Source: Eublepharis macularius (lineage: Eukaryota > Chordata > Lepidosauria > Squamata > Eublepharidae). Taken from it: a stretch of 64,000 bases of DNA. A program made the position numbers and the translations under genes. The stretch covers positions 17,503,868 to 17,567,867 of the forward strand of contig NC_072791.1 of assembly GCF_028583425.1 (NCBI RefSeq), in the 5' to 3' direction. The notes beneath the pieces were generated by a model. It searched no databases. It was not told where the DNA came from and worked only from the letters and a program-made list of their open reading frames with translations. Shown piece after piece: positions 21,981 to 33,720 of this stretch. Every line of letters starts with the position of its first letter. The stretch's first letter is position 1.

Positions 21981-22039
21981 GCCTTCTGTCAAAACTTTAC
22001 GATTAAACCATGGGCTTATTGCCAAATGCTAGAGCCAGA

Positions 22040-22490
22040 ATATGTCAGCATATCGGCACTGACATTACATCTCCAGTAATGACTCCTCCCTGCAGCCTAC
22101 TCCGGACCCTAGAGTTGAATAACCACCGTCCACTCTCAAATGCACCATTCCTGAGCAAAGTGACTGAACAAGTGGTGGTGACTAGCCAGCTCCAGGGAGT
22201 ACTGAATGAAGTAGATTGTTTGGATCTATTCTAATCTGGTTTCAGGCCTGGTGATGGGACTTGAGAGTACTGCTGAACCCAGGCATCCACTTGGATAAAG
22301 AGGTAGCAGCAGTGGCCAGGTGTGCCTTTCACCAGGTTTGGCTGGTGAGCCAGGTGTGGCCCTTCCTGGGTGGGAAAGATCTTGCCACTATGGTGCATGA
22401 CCTGCTAACATCTAGATTAGATTACTGCAATGTGCTCTTTGTTAGGCTGCTCTTGAAGGCTGTCTGTACTCTAAAAGTATTCCTCTCTTG
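22040..22490 (+). mobile_element. L2/CR1-type LINE ORF2 fragment
   Basis: The plus strand encodes LNNHRPLSNAPFLSKVTEQVV (RT region), then LATMVHDLLTSRLDYCNVLF, both conserved in L2/CR1 ORF2. Frames are broken between them. Confidence 0.75.
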
Positions 22491-22494
22491 TGGA

Positions 22495-23055
22495 AATGAT
22501 TCTTCATTTGCAACAGTTGTGTTTTGTTATGCACCATCAAGTCGCCTCCGACCTATGGGGAACCTATGAATGAGAGACCTTCAAACATCCTATCATTAAC
22601 AGACTTGCTCAGATCCTGCAAACTGGAGGACATGGCTTCCTTTATTGAGTCAAACCATCTCGCTTGGAGTCTTCCTGTTTTCCTACTGCCTTCCACTTTT
22701 CCCAACATTATTGACTGTTCCAGAGAATCTTGTCTTCTCATAATGTGACCAAAGCACAATAGCCTTAATCTAGTCATTTTAGCTTCTAGGAAGAATTCAG
22801 GCTTGATTTGATCTAGTACCCATTTATTTGTCTTTTTGGCCATCTGTTGTATCCACAAAACTCTCCTCCAGCACCACATTTCAAATAAATCCATTTTCTT
22901 CCTGTCAACTCTCTTCACATCCAACTTTCACATCCATACATGGCAATGGGGAATACCATAGTTTGGGTTATCTTGATCTTGGTTTCCAGGGAGACATCTT
23001 TATCTTTAAGGATCTTCTCTAGCTCCCTCACAGTTGTTCTGCGTCTCAATCTTCA
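22495..23055 (-). mobile_element. BovB (RTE) LINE ORF2 C-terminus and 3' end
   Basis: Minus-strand frame 22924-22553 contains FEMWCWRRVLWI, ARWFDSIKEAMSSSLQDLS and LLCFGHIMRRQDSLEQSIML, diagnostic of BovB ORF2. BovB is shared by squamates and ruminants through horizontal transfer (established). 5'-truncated. Confidence 0.9.
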
Positions 23056-23344
23056 GTGCCCTATAAACATTACACCAGTTACCAGAGGAAGTACCTTGCT
23101 GTGAGAGGAACTGGTAGAAAAACACTTCCTCCAGTCCACTGGCCTTGCTAGCTTGCAGGCAAGAATGACTGAAAAACAGCTGCATATTATGTTTTCAGCA
23201 GTCTGCAGTTGTTTTAAAAACCTGAACAAGTGCAAACCACTGGAGAGAAGCTATATTTAATTGTGTTTCAATAGTTTCATCTCTCTGGAGTCATCTAGAC
23301 TAAATGGAAAGCAGTCGACAATGTGTCACTGTTAAGGCTCAAAA

Positions 23345-23406
23345 GGGCTCAAGTGATTCACAGTTTTTTTGGTCACCGAGATTCACAGTTTTTTTGGTCA
23401 CCAAGA
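23345..23406. repeat. Direct repeat of a 25-bp unit
   Basis: gattcacagtttttttggtc is repeated immediately (second copy starts near 23380). Two units only. Confidence 0.75.
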
Positions 23407-23559
23407 AGAGGCAAAGAGGGCCATAAGTCAATGAGAACAAATTAATAAAAGCCACAAAACAGGCCACCCACAGATAAAGGTAGATGAAACTACATATGCC
23501 GGGGGGGGGGGGGCTCCCCAGGCATATTGAAAAAATATAGCCTTATGAATCAAATTTTA

Positions 23560-23630
23560 AAAGGACGGGACGGGACAGGACAGGACGGGGACGAGGCGGG
23601 ATGGGACGGGACGGGACGGAAGGCCTGAGA
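23560..23630 (+). repeat. GGGAC-type minisatellite
   Basis: Imperfect pentamer array (gggacgggacaggac...), preceded 55 bp upstream by a G-run (about 23500-23511). Confidence 0.9.
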
Positions 23631-24330
23631 AGGACTTAATATGTCCCGGAAGAGACGGAATATTGAGGGAGCTGAATGTCAGTTAAAAGGGAAAAGAGGG
23701 CACAAAGCACATGATCAATTCCCCAGAAAGGAAAGACTCAAGGGTGGGAGAGGATTCCCAGATTATTTATCATTCCCACCCCCATTATGTGATTCTTCAC
23801 AGGTCACAGCTTGTTGGTAGCAAATATCAAACTGATTTATTACATAGCTCATAGAATGCTAAATATTTAATGTAGATGAGGTGAATAAACAGATAATTGT
23901 GACCTGTCAATAATCCAGTTAGTTAGTCTGACCAAAGAAATTGTTCTTCATACTCTTTCTCTTCTGATGGTTTTGTGTTCTTCTGCCTTCTTCTCGTGGC
24001 TTCTTGCCAAACACTGACCCACATACTTGCAGCTTCACTCCGCTACACATCTCACACAGCACTGGCACACCTCGCCCCAATGTGGTTTCCTTTTTGGGTC
24101 AGTCTCTCAACGCTTCAACTGATCTAAGCCTGATTTCCACACCCCACAACACTCAAACATCTACAAAGTAAAATATAACTCTGGGACCCTGCAGATCAGG
24201 CGAGGGGAACAGCTAGATGGGACAATTCCAAAGCAATGAGCCAGGAGATGGTTAAGCACTTCCAGAGCTGCCTCTTCACTTAAAATTACAGCCTCCCTAA
24301 ACTGCTTCTCTTCATAACAATGACAAAACA
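23631..24330. other. Unassigned stretch
   Basis: No gene or repeat recognised. Confidence 0.35.
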
Positions 24331-24332
24331 GA

Positions 24333-24475
24333 GCTTCATGGTTCAGTGGGTGAGAGTCTGCTTTGTATGCAGAAATCCCAGATTCAATCCTCGGAATTTC
24401 CAGTTAAATGTATCAGATAGATACATATGACCAAATGAATGCTGGGAATCCCATTATTGGAATTTAGTGGTTTGA
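24333..24475 (+). mobile_element. tRNA-derived SINE (second family)
   Basis: A-box-like tggttcagtgggtgagagtc and B-box-like cccagattcaatcctcgg are spaced as in a tRNA, followed by catttccagttaaa-type unique sequence. It is not a functional tRNA: no closing acceptor stem. Confidence 0.65.
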
Positions 24476-24524
24476 CATGCAGGGCCGAATTCCGATTAGA
24501 GTTACATGTAAGTTTCCCCAGTGG

Positions 24525-25013
24525 CAGGGCCGGATCGAGGGGGGGCAGGGGGTAGTCTGCCTCCGGCGCCGCCAGGGAGGGGGTGCCAGGAGCAGCTGCC
24601 AGCTGCCGGGAGCACGCGGGCGGCAGCGCAGGCAGCCTCCCAGCCTCCTGCGCTGCCTTTCACCTGCCCCGCAGGACAGGGGGAGGCCGGCTTGCCACGT
24701 GCCTCCTGTCCTGCAGGGTAGGCAAAAGGCAGTGCGGGGGGCTGCAAGGCTGCCTGCACAATTCACCTGCCCCGCAGGACAGGGGGTGGCTTGCCGCCCC
24801 CTGTCCTGTGGTGAGGCGAATGGCACGGGCAACTTCCCAGCCCCACACGCTGCCTCTGCCGGCGCACTGCACAGGCGGCACACTCCGCTCTGTGTGATGA
24901 CATCACAGAAGTGATGTCATCACGCTGCACCGGGAGCACGCCCGCACTGTGAGCGCTCGCAAGGGGTTGGACTAGGATTGTCCTGGGCACCGGCAACCCT
25001 AGATCCAGCCCTG
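24525..25013. mobile_element. GC-rich hAT-type element with perfect TSD
   Basis: Termini CAGGGCCGGATC / gatccagccctg and a perfect 8-bp TSD cccagtgg (24517-24524; 25014-25021). Length is 489 bp. The interior is GC-rich and repetitive (cacctgccccgcaggacagg repeated three times on both strands) and contains tgatgacatcacagaagtgatgtcatca. The overlapping open frames on both strands reflect GC content, not genes. Confidence 0.85.
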
Positions 25014-25099
25014 CCCAGTGGGGCAAACAGTAGCTCCCTGGAACCTTTTCAGCTTGGGAAAATAGTACAAGAAGAGGAAAGCTTAAGCTACCTTTCCCT

Positions 25100-25990
25100 G
25101 CATTAGGGCTGCCAGGTCTGCTGCTACGGAGGGAGACCTTCTGCCCAGCAGCCCCTGATCCCCACTACTGCTTAGTAGGGTGGTAGGGGGAAACTGCAGT
25201 GAAAATATCTGTTTCTTCAATGGTGTGACATCACTTACAGCACAAACCCAGAAATGATGTTATCGCATCAGGGAGATGCTCTAGGATTCCACTGAAACTT
25301 TTATCATAGAGTTTCAGGGGAATCCTAGAGCATCTCCCTGATGCAATGACATGACTTCAGGGATCACATTGGAACTGATGTCACGCCATTGGAGCAATGG
25401 AGATTTACCTCCTTGAGCTTCCCACTGGTTGCCAGGGGTCGGCTGGCTACAAACCTGCATGCTGCAGTCTTAGGTTTACCAGTTGCCCATTTACGGTGGG
25501 CCCACTCTTGGGGATTTGATCTGGGAGTAATTGGAAACTGTGGCTCAAAGTGGTGGAATGGTAGATAAGGTTTCCAGGCACGCGCCAATGGCGAGCAAAC
25601 TCTCGGGGGTTTGCACCTTTGCCAGACGATCTGCCAGTGATCAGCAGGAGGTGACAAACCCCTAGAGGTCACCCGCCACCAGCAGGCACTCCAGGAGCAT
25701 GCTCTCAGGGGTGCGACACCAGTCCCAGAAGTGACATCATCGCATCAGCAGCAAGAGCGCTCCTGCGCTTCATTTGGGGACGATTTGGGCCCCAAATGCA
25801 CCAAATTGGCCCTGCACGGAACATGGGAGCGCTCTCATGGCCGGCATGACTTCTGAGAGTGACATCATTGTGCAGGTGTCAGTGTGCATGTGCACTTTGC
25901 ACGTGTGCAAAGACAAACCCTGCCAGCACAAGGTAAATGCCAGGTCCCCCGCCCTCCCACTGGGAGAGTATACGGACCTGACACCCTAGG
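25100..25990. mobile_element. CCAGGT-family repeats, two or more copies
   Basis: 25105-25340 (gctgccaggtctgctgc ..., with the inverted pair ctctaggattccactgaaac / gtttcaggggaatcctagag) and 25465-25990 (ending acctgacaccctag). Both carry tgacatcatcg/agtgacatcat blocks as at 1.1 kb. Confidence 0.4.
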
Positions 25991-26600
25991 GGCAGAATAA
26001 ATTTAGTCTCTGGCCTGGGTACAACCTGAAAGTGATAGTGGTAGCTCTAAGAATCACCTCAGAGTTTTACTATAGAGTTGTGGCGATTCCTAGAACTACC
26101 ATTGTCATTTCTGGGTACAACCGAGAAGTGACATCGTGACATTGGTGAGGCTGCTAACTTCACACATACACACCATGTCCTGTTCCGCTGCCCCCCCCCC
26201 TCCTGCCAGGCTCAAATTGCAACCCATGCACAAGCAGCTCAACAATAGATTTAATGGAGAGAAACTGCACAGCTTGTATATATTGTGGTTTGTTAAATCC
26301 GCATACTTCAGTTCATTGAGTAACCTTATTTGTGGCCACTTGGCCTTCTGTGCAAGTTGTTCTTTCTGAGGAGGCCAAAAGCAGACCAGCTGAGGTTGAA
26401 ACCCAAACCAATCTGGAAAATGAACCTCTACCTGTTGCACAAAACGGGGCTTAAAGAAACAGCGATGCTTCGTGATGTTCGAACGCAGTCTTGGGGTATG
26501 AAAGAACAGTTATTTGCAGACGGAGGAACCCAGCCCATGTTTCTCCATGAGTTACTGCTCTGGGCATGCTTTGTGAATGGAAAGATCTAGACCAGCTCCT
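25991..26600. other. Unassigned stretch
   Basis: No gene recognised. Frames at 26105-26440 (minus) and 26330-26590 (plus) overlap and show no domain. Confidence 0.35.
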
Positions 26601-26932
26601 AGGGTTGCCAGCCGGCAGGGGGTGGCTAGAGATCTCCCAGAATTACAACTGATCTCCAAGCCGTAGTGATCAGTTCCCCCGGAGAAACTGGCTGCTTTGG
26701 GGGATGAACTCTATGGCATTATATCTTGTTGGGGTCCCTCTCCTCCCCAAATCCTTTCCAGGCTCCACTCCCAGATATTTCCCAACCTAGAGCTGGCAAC
26801 CCTCCCCAAATCTCCAGATATTTCCCAACCTAGAGCTGGCAACCCTCCCCAAATCTCCAGATATTTCCCAACCTAGAGCTGGCAACCCTCCCCAAATCTC
26901 CAGATATTTCCCAACCTAGAGCTGGCAACCCT
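26601..26932. mobile_element. Mutator-like MITE with amplified 43-bp end
   Basis: AGGGTTGCCAGC family copy (core ctctatggcattata) whose right end, ccccaaatctccagatattt...gctggcaaccct, is tandemly repeated as identical 43-bp units at 26804-26846, 26847-26889 and 26890-26932, after a diverged first unit (26761-26803). Flanks ccagctcct / cccagttcc resemble a decayed 9-bp TSD. Confidence 0.85.
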
Positions 26933-26939
26933 CCCAGTT

Positions 26940-27244
26940 CCAGGTATTTTATTGCCCCCAGTGAGAGCCACCCATCCCCTCCTGGTTCAGTGCTACCTCC
27001 AGTTAGGCCTAAGCCAAGGACTCCCTTGGACCTGGCTAGCAGCAACCAGCCACCTTCCAGGCAGCTGATGGCTAGAGAGAGCTCTTCATCAAAGCGTCCC
27101 TAACCATCGCTCAGGTAGCATAGCTGAAGAACAGGCCCTGAGAACCAAACAGAAATGTCCAGATAGCAGCTTCCTCTGCGGACCAGGGTTTGGGTTGGGG
27201 CCTCAAAGGAGACTGTAATGACTGAACTCATGCATTTCTCATTA
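26940..27244. other. Unassigned stretch
   Basis: No gene or repeat recognised. Confidence 0.35.
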
Positions 27245-27252
27245 CTTATTAG

Positions 27253-27978
27253 TAGAGATGGGCACAAACAGCAATATGAACTAAAAAAAGCCAGGAACAG
27301 CCCAATCAGCTGTTCGCGAACAAGCTGTTCGTGAGGCCCCATTCTAAACAAACAGGTGGTCGTTGCAAGCCTCGTTCGTTGCTGTTCGTCAAGCCAGACA
27401 GTCTGGCACCTGCAATCAATTCCCTTGGCAACCAGAGGCAGGGACTGCCTGAACTCTGTCTGGACTCCTGCTGTTGCCCTGGAAACCCCAATCTATGCCC
27501 AATTTAGCTTGATAGGCAGGTCTTCCTTTCAAGTGTGGAGCTCCAAATTTGTTACAAGGAAGCAAAGAGCAGAGGGGAGGGGGGCTCCCAGCTCTGGTTT
27601 TGCAGACAGTGAGGGAGAGACAGTTGCTGTTGGCATTTTGAGAGAAAGACAGGGAGAGTGTATTGGAGCTTCAATTTTGTGTGTGTGTGGTGGGATAGGG
27701 ATCTACCTCTTCAGGTTCCAGGGCTGCTGCCAGGCTCTGGGGCCAAGCTATTATTTTTTATTGGTACATTTCCTGCTGCCTGCTCAGGTAGGGTTTCTGG
27801 GAGTGGCGTGGTAGGGATCTTGATGGCTGGAGGAGAGCCTGCTGGCCCCCACGAACAACGAACAACGAACATGTTCATGAACAGGTCATGTTCGTCAATG
27901 TTCATTGTTCGTTGTTCGTGGATAGCAACGAACAACCAACACCATGTTCGTTTTTTTTTCTGTTCGTGCCCATGTCTA
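27253..27978. mobile_element. 726-bp hAT-type element with GTTCG arrays
   Basis: Terminal inverted repeats TAGAGATGGGCACAAACAG / CTGTTCGTGCCCATGTCTA and a perfect 8-bp TSD cttattag (27245-27252; 27979-27986). Subterminal clusters of GTTCG/CGAAC words occur on both sides (27311-27390 and 27851-27966), as expected of transposase-binding repeats. Interior frames (27356-27814, 27658-28092) match no transposase, so it is non-autonomous. Confidence 0.85.
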
Positions 27979-28440
27979 CTTATTAGCCAGTTCTTTCCTG
28001 GCACATGGCTTGGAAAGTCCTTTTTGAGGGTGTATGAGAAAGATTCCTGCAGCTTTAAGGTCCAAGAGAGGTCGAAGAGGGCATTTTGCTGAGAACTGAG
28101 TTGCATATCACAAATTTCCCTGATACCAATATCCTCTTTCATAGAGTAATAACATGAGACGCCAGTTCTTAGATCCCCTTTTTACAATAAAAAAGGAACC
28201 CACTTCCCTTCTCGAGAAAGAGAATCTGCAAACGTGCACATAATAGTTGACCAGTATGGCTGCTTCTTAAATTAAGTTAGCAATCCCAGCATAGAGTCCA
28301 AGAGCATCATAACTCCAACCAATATGTTTCTTGGTGCCAACTGGCTGCCCTACTGCCTGATCCCTTCCACACTTTTTCCTGGCTGTTTCAGGTTCTTCCT
28401 TCCGATTCTTCCCGTCTCTTTGTTGCTTTGTCTTCTTCAC

Positions 28441-31400
28441 ATCCCTTCCTTTTTTAAAAAAATATTTTTTATTATTTTTCACGAATACATGAAACAAACA
28501 TGAGATAGTTATCATTATGCTTGCCTATATCCATTATCTAGTTCTTCACCTCCTGTATTTCATCCTACTACATCTTTACCTGTGAGTTACATTGTATCAT
28601 ATATTACCCTTAATATTACATTACATTTAGTCATTGTATTTGTTTGTCATCCATTTGTAGAAGGGATCCCATGGTGCAGAAAAGTCTTCTTCCATTTGTC
28701 CTTTCATTAGTGAAGTTGATTTGTCCATTTCCACAGTTTCCATTACTTTCTCTATTAGCTCTTCTTGCTGTGGAATTCTCTGTTGTTTTCAGTAAGACGT
28801 TAGTAAAATTCTAGCTGCCGTTACTACATGAATTATGAAATGTTTTTGCTCTTTGCTCATATCTGGCATACAGTTTAATAAAAAAAGTTTCTGTTTTGAG
28901 CGGAATTGGTATCTGCAAAATAGTTTGTATTAGTTTGTATACCATTATCCAATATTTATGCACCTCTTTACAGGACCACCACATATGAAAGAATGTCCCT
29001 ATACATTTTTTACATTTCCAGCACTTATTTGCAGCTCCGGCACTAGGGTTTCTTGCGCTGGAGGCAAGTCTCATGTGTGCGCTGCATGCATGCACGCCCC
29101 AGACCGCACGATGACGTCATCACATGATGACATCATCAAGCAGTGCCGCTGGTGGGGAGCTGGGATGGCACGAGGAGGCTGCCTGCACTCCGCGCGACCA
29201 CCCCGGCCACCTGTCGTCCCTGGCCCGTGGCTGCTGCTCCCGCCCGGGGGTGTGCAGCGGCACTGGGCTGGCTGGTGGCAGCGCTGGACGCGCACCCCCT
29301 GGCACCCCCTCTGGTGCTCCCTCTTGCCCCGCGGCACCTACGGCCCCCGCCTCACCATTTCAACGGTGGCGCCAGCCCTGCTTATTTGACATATTTTAAA
29401 ACATTTTAGATAGACTGACTAAAATGAAACATCTTATATAAGTTCTCTTTGAACGTAGCAGACTTTCCCGTTATTTTAATATTTACTTTCCATATCTCAT
29501 TCCACTGAGCTGAGTCAATATTATTACCTAAGTTCCGTACCCATAGTGTTTTACATTTTTCCACTCCATTTTTTTCATTTGCATTAGGAAGATATACATT
29601 TTCTTGATCAACTTTTCCTCTGAATCACATAACAATTTTTCGAATTCTTTTTGTTCTAAATAGAAACCCCCTATTTTTTAATCTTTATTATATCTAGATT
29701 CAATCTGTATTCTTGACCACCAATCCAAATTAATATCTTGATTTTGCAATTCTTCTTTCGTTTTTAATGTTCCTTTATCATCTAACAGTTCTTTATATAT
29801 TTACATTTGGTTGTGTGAATGCCTCTAGTGGGGAGACCCATTGAGGGGTCTTCACATATATTTGTGGTGCAATTCTTTCCCATATTGTTATAAGGGATTT
29901 CCTTATCAAATGGTTTTTAAAATATTTATGTCCAGCTGTTTTCCCATACCCCATAAATGCATGCCAACCTAACTGTAGATCATGGCTTTCAAGGGCTAAC
30001 AGTCTTGAATTTTCCAATAAGATCCAATCTCTTATCCAAACTAGACAGCATGCTTGGGAGTAAGTTTCCCAATCTGGTAACGCAAAGCCTGCGTTCTCTT
30101 TCAGGCCTTGAAGTGTTTTCAGTTTAATTCTTGGTTTTTTCCCTTGCCAGATAAACTTGCTTAGACTTCTATTTAATTCTTCAAAGTAAGATTTGTTAAT
30201 ACTTACCAGGATGGTTTGATACAAGAATATTATACGTGGTAGTATATTCATTTTAATAGTTGCAATCCTTCCCAACAGTGAAAGTTGTAATCTTTTCCAT
30301 CTCTCCAGGTCTCCTTTTATTTCTTGTAGTAGCTTCATATAATTATCTTTCATTAGTGAACTGCATTTTGATGTCAAGTATATCCCCAGATATTTTACTT
30401 TTTTTCTAATTGAAATCCTGTCATTCTAGTCAGTTCTATTGTTTGTTGTGTGGTCATATTTTTCGTTATCATTTTTGTTTTTTGATAGTTAATCTTCATT
30501 CCTGCCATCGATCCATAGTCTTTTATTTGTTTTATTAGTTGTTCTATTGATTCTAGCGGTTCTTCTAATATGAATAGTAGATCATCTGCAAATGCTTGTA
30601 ATTTATAGTGATGTCCTCTAATCAATGTTCCCTTTATTACAGAATCTTTCCTTACAGCTCTTGCCAGTATTTCTTGCATTAAAATAAATATTAATGGTGA
30701 AAGTGGACAACCTTGTCTTGTCATTTTTTCTATTGGGATCGATTCTGTCAAGTCATTGTTCCAAATTATTTTTGCTTTCTGTTTCTTGTATATAGCTTCA
30801 ATCCCTTTTATAAATTTCATTCCGAAGTCCATTTCTTTCATCTGTTCAACAAAAAATTGCCAATTAACATTATCAAATGCTTTTTCAGCGTCTAAGAATA
30901 TCATCGCCATCTGTTTTTCCGGGTGCACCTCATATTTTAATAGGTTTAAAGCAACTCTAATATTGTTTTTTAGTTGTCTTTTAGGGAGAAAGCCTGTCGG
31001 TCCTGATGTATCTTATCAAGTAATATTTTTTTCAGCCTTGTAGCTAATATTGTAGCAAATATTGTATAGTCACAGTTAAGCAGGGAGATGAGTCTATAAT
31101 TTTTAATTTCTTTCGGTTCTGTTCCTTCTTTATGTATCAATGAAATCGTTGCCTCTGTCCATGATTCCGGTAGAGTTGTTTCTTCCACTGCTGTAGTAAT
31201 AATATTTTTATATGGTACAATAATAATCTCTTCTAATGTTTTATAATATTCTGCTGGTAGGTAGTCCATCTGGACCGGGAGTTTCCCCGTTATTTTGTTT
31301 CTGTATTGCTTCTACTATTTCCATTGCTGTAAAAGGGTCATTCAGACTTTTTCTTTCTTCCTCTGATATTTTGGGTAATTCTTGTTTCTTAAGGTATCTT

Positions 31401-31560
31401 TTTTGTATTTCTACTGGGATCTCCTCTTTTTTATATAGCTGTTTATAGAAGTTTTCGACTATCTTGTGAATTTCCTCTTTCCACATCTTTTCCCTCTTTG
31501 TCTCATCATATAAACAATGAATATATCTCATTTCCTTTTCTTCTCTTTCTTTTGCTACTT
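28441..31560 (-). mobile_element. L1 LINE, 5'-truncated ORF2 + 3' UTR
   Basis: Minus-strand ORF2 lies in several broken frames. From 5' to 3' they are: 31531-31241 (NGETPGPDGLP, start of RT); 31269-30970; 30928-30395, with RT motifs IFLDAEKAFDNVNW, RQGCPLSPLIF and FADDL; 30377-29793, with thumb/C-terminal region LERWKRLQLSLLGRIATIKM and SKFIWQGKKPRIKL; and 29030-28811, with a CWKC...CK zinc-knuckle-like end. The endonuclease domain is absent (5' truncation). The reversed A-tail is at 28455-28480. A hAT element interrupts it at 29032-29380. At least five frame breaks: dead. Confidence 0.93.
29032..29380. mobile_element. GC-rich hAT-type element inside L1
   Basis: Termini CAGCTCCGGC / gccagccctg and a perfect 8-bp TSD cttatttg (29024-29031; 29381-29388). 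It holds gatgacgtcatcacatgatgacatcatca in overlapping pieces and a GC-rich body like the element at 24.5 kb. It splits the zinc-knuckle end of ORF2, so it is younger than the L1. Confidence 0.85.
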
Positions 31561-31737
31561 TTCACAACCCTTTCTTCCTTTTTCTCTGTGGGGGGTCTCT
31601 CCATCCTTCACCCCTACCTCACGCTGCTCTTCCAGCTGGCTTCAAGGCTAAAGGAGGGCAGAGAGGTTGTGGTAGTGGCAATGGGATTGGGAGGGGCAAC
31701 CAAACTCCAGTCTCCTGTTCCAAAGTCTGGGTAGAAC

Positions 31738-31828
31738 AGCAAGATTTACATCTAGTAGCACTATTAAGATTTTCAGGCTTTCAAGGATCGAAGTTCCCTT
31801 TGTCAGATATGAAAGTCTGGGTAGTAGT
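31738..31828 (-). mobile_element. Penelope-like repeat fragment with hammerhead-like motif
   Basis: On the minus strand it reads tctgacaaagggaacttcga then tccttgaaagcc, i.e. CTGAC(A)A-A-stem-GAAA, followed by ctgaaaatcttaatagtgct and actagatgtaa. Same plan as the repeat at 14.6 kb. Confidence 0.45.
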
Positions 31829-32080
31829 AATAATAACAACATTCAATTTACATACCGCCCTTCAGAACAACTTAACGCCCACTCAGAGCAGTTTACAAAG
31901 TGTGTTATTATTATCCTCACAACAATCACCCTGTGAAGTAGGTGGAGCTGAGAGAGATTTGAGAGAGCTGTGACTGACCCAAGGTCACTCAGCTGGCTTC
32001 AAGCAGAGGAATGGGGAATCAAACCTGGCTCTCCAAATTAGAGTCCTGCTGCTCTTAACCACTACACCAAACTGGCTGAC
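31829..32080 (-). mobile_element. Sauria SINE, near full length
   Basis: Reverse copy: tail (aataataacaacattcaatt), body gtgactgacccaaggtcact, B-box complement ggggaatcaaacctgg, and A-box complement taaccactacaccaaactgg. Confidence 0.9.
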
Positions 32081-33084
32081 ATTCAGCATCTGGTTCCTTG
32101 AAACTACTTTACTACAAAAACAGTTCTGCTACCAGAAGAAAAGGAGGGTATAAACATCACTACAAAGTTAAAAGTAAAAACAAAAATCAAAAGAGAAAAG
32201 AAGAGAAGACGAATGGAGGCTGTACCTCCCATCTCAGCCACCCCACTCTCCTAGTACCTGCCATATCCACAATACCTTCAATCACACCCCAAATAAAAAT
32301 CTATGTACATGCTTAATGACCTCCCCCCACAACATCAGCTTCAATTAGATTTCCCTATCAGAATCCCTATATGGAACAAAATTCTAATGGTTGATTTTCT
32401 AAGGAAAGGCAGCATTTTTGGCAGGCAGGACTTGGAGCAGAGATGCAGGGGTGTTGTCAGGTGAGCAATTAAAAAGGGAATAAAGTTAGCAGAGTCTGAT
32501 ATTAGCACATTTGATATTAGTGCATTGGAAATAAGTAGACAGACTTCGGTGGTTTTGTAGTTTGCAAGTGGCAGGCCCTTTAAATGGCCCCCCAGCTCCC
32601 CCCCCAGCCCCCCGCCCCAGCCCCAGCCCCAGCCCTACACTTATCTTGCACAGCCACCCTGCGGGCCCATGGAATCCTCCTCTTGTGAGGGGCGGGAAGG
32701 CTGTGGGCCTGCAGGGTGGCGGAGGATGCTGAAAACAGCCTTCCCGCCCCTCGACAGAGACAAAGAGCAATAAAACCTTAGTATATGTTGCTACCTAATT
32801 GCCCCCCAATAAACGGGCTCATCCAATAGACAATCCTAGATTCCTTCATTAAGACTAATGACTCCCCTTTCTATGGTGGGAACTTTTGCTCGAGGTCTAA
32901 GTGGTCCTATGCTAACTAGCTATCTGACTAAACAAACAGAATAACAATTTATCTCTTTCATGACTTGAACGTAAGTAAGATGCAAAAAATTCCAACAAGG
33001 GGGAGATTTTGGAGGGGGGCAACTTGGAGCAGAGAAGTCGTGGGCCATTTTTGTGCCCTTTACTTCTCTGCTCTCCCCTCCAAA
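32081..33084. other. Unassigned stretch with C-rich tract
   Basis: No gene recognised. 32589-32634 is an imperfect C-rich run (agccccagccccagccc). 32500-32800 may be an unclassified repeat. Confidence 0.35.
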
Positions 33085-33085
33085 C

Positions 33086-33212
33086 CTAAGGCTGCCGGTG
33101 GGGCCTGGTGAGCTCATATAATTACAATTGATCTCCAGATGAACTCCACCCTCCTCAGGCTCCACCCCCCAAATCTCCAGGAATTTTCCAGTGCAGAGTT
33201 GGCAACTCTATC
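33086..33212. mobile_element. AGGGTTGCC-family MITE fragment
   Basis: aattacaattgatctccaga ... cccaaatctccaggaatttt ... gagttggcaactct: both halves of the family core, with the middle deleted. Confidence 0.55.
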
Positions 33213-33429
33213 CAAATCTCATCTCCAACTGAGGTGAAAGGGCAGACACCCAGTTTTTGTGATGGACATTTTTGTAATGTGAGACTCTGAGGCGAGTGGT
33301 TCCATACTAAGGGTCTGGAGAATGACTATGTAACCCCAATGAGGAAACTTACAGATACCAATAAACCAATCTGTTTATTCCAACTGGACAAATATGGCTC
33401 CCTCGAACAACTTCAGATTGGGAACGAGT

Positions 33430-33720
33430 AGGGTTACCAGGTACCCTCCAGTCCCTGTGATCTCTCCCCCACTCTTAAAGTGGGAGAAAATAGCGGGGGA
33501 CTGTGACAGCATCACTTTCAGTCACTGTATTTGCAATGCTTTAGGAATTCCCCCAATCTCTGTGGTCTTCGTTTGGGGAAATTCCTAGAGTGTGGCGTGA
33601 CGCTTCACCACTCCATGGCCACCCCTAAAAATTTCTAGGATTGCCCAGGGAAAAGGCTTTTTAAAAATTCCCCTCACACTGCCAGTCCAAATCCCACATA
33701 CCTGGTAATTGAGTTTATCT
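33430..33720. mobile_element. CCAGGT-family repeat fragment
   Basis: gggttaccaggtaccctcca start and an internal inverted pair around ggaattccccc / ggggaaattccta. Weakly defined right end. Confidence 0.3.

Noticed and set aside
24333-24400. tRNA gene.
   Set aside because: A and B boxes are present, but the acceptor stem does not close and the sequence continues as a SINE.
24464-25026. Many overlapping open frames on both strands.
   Set aside because: They lie in a GC-rich, internally repetitive hAT-type element. Openness in all frames reflects composition.
26761-26932. Evenly spaced direct repeats resembling a CRISPR array.
   Set aside because: Units are contiguous with no spacers, derive from a MITE end, and lie in an animal genome.
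27356-28142. Frames of 143-152 aa that might be a transposase or host gene.
   Set aside because: No transposase motifs. They overlap on both strands and cross the element's right boundary.
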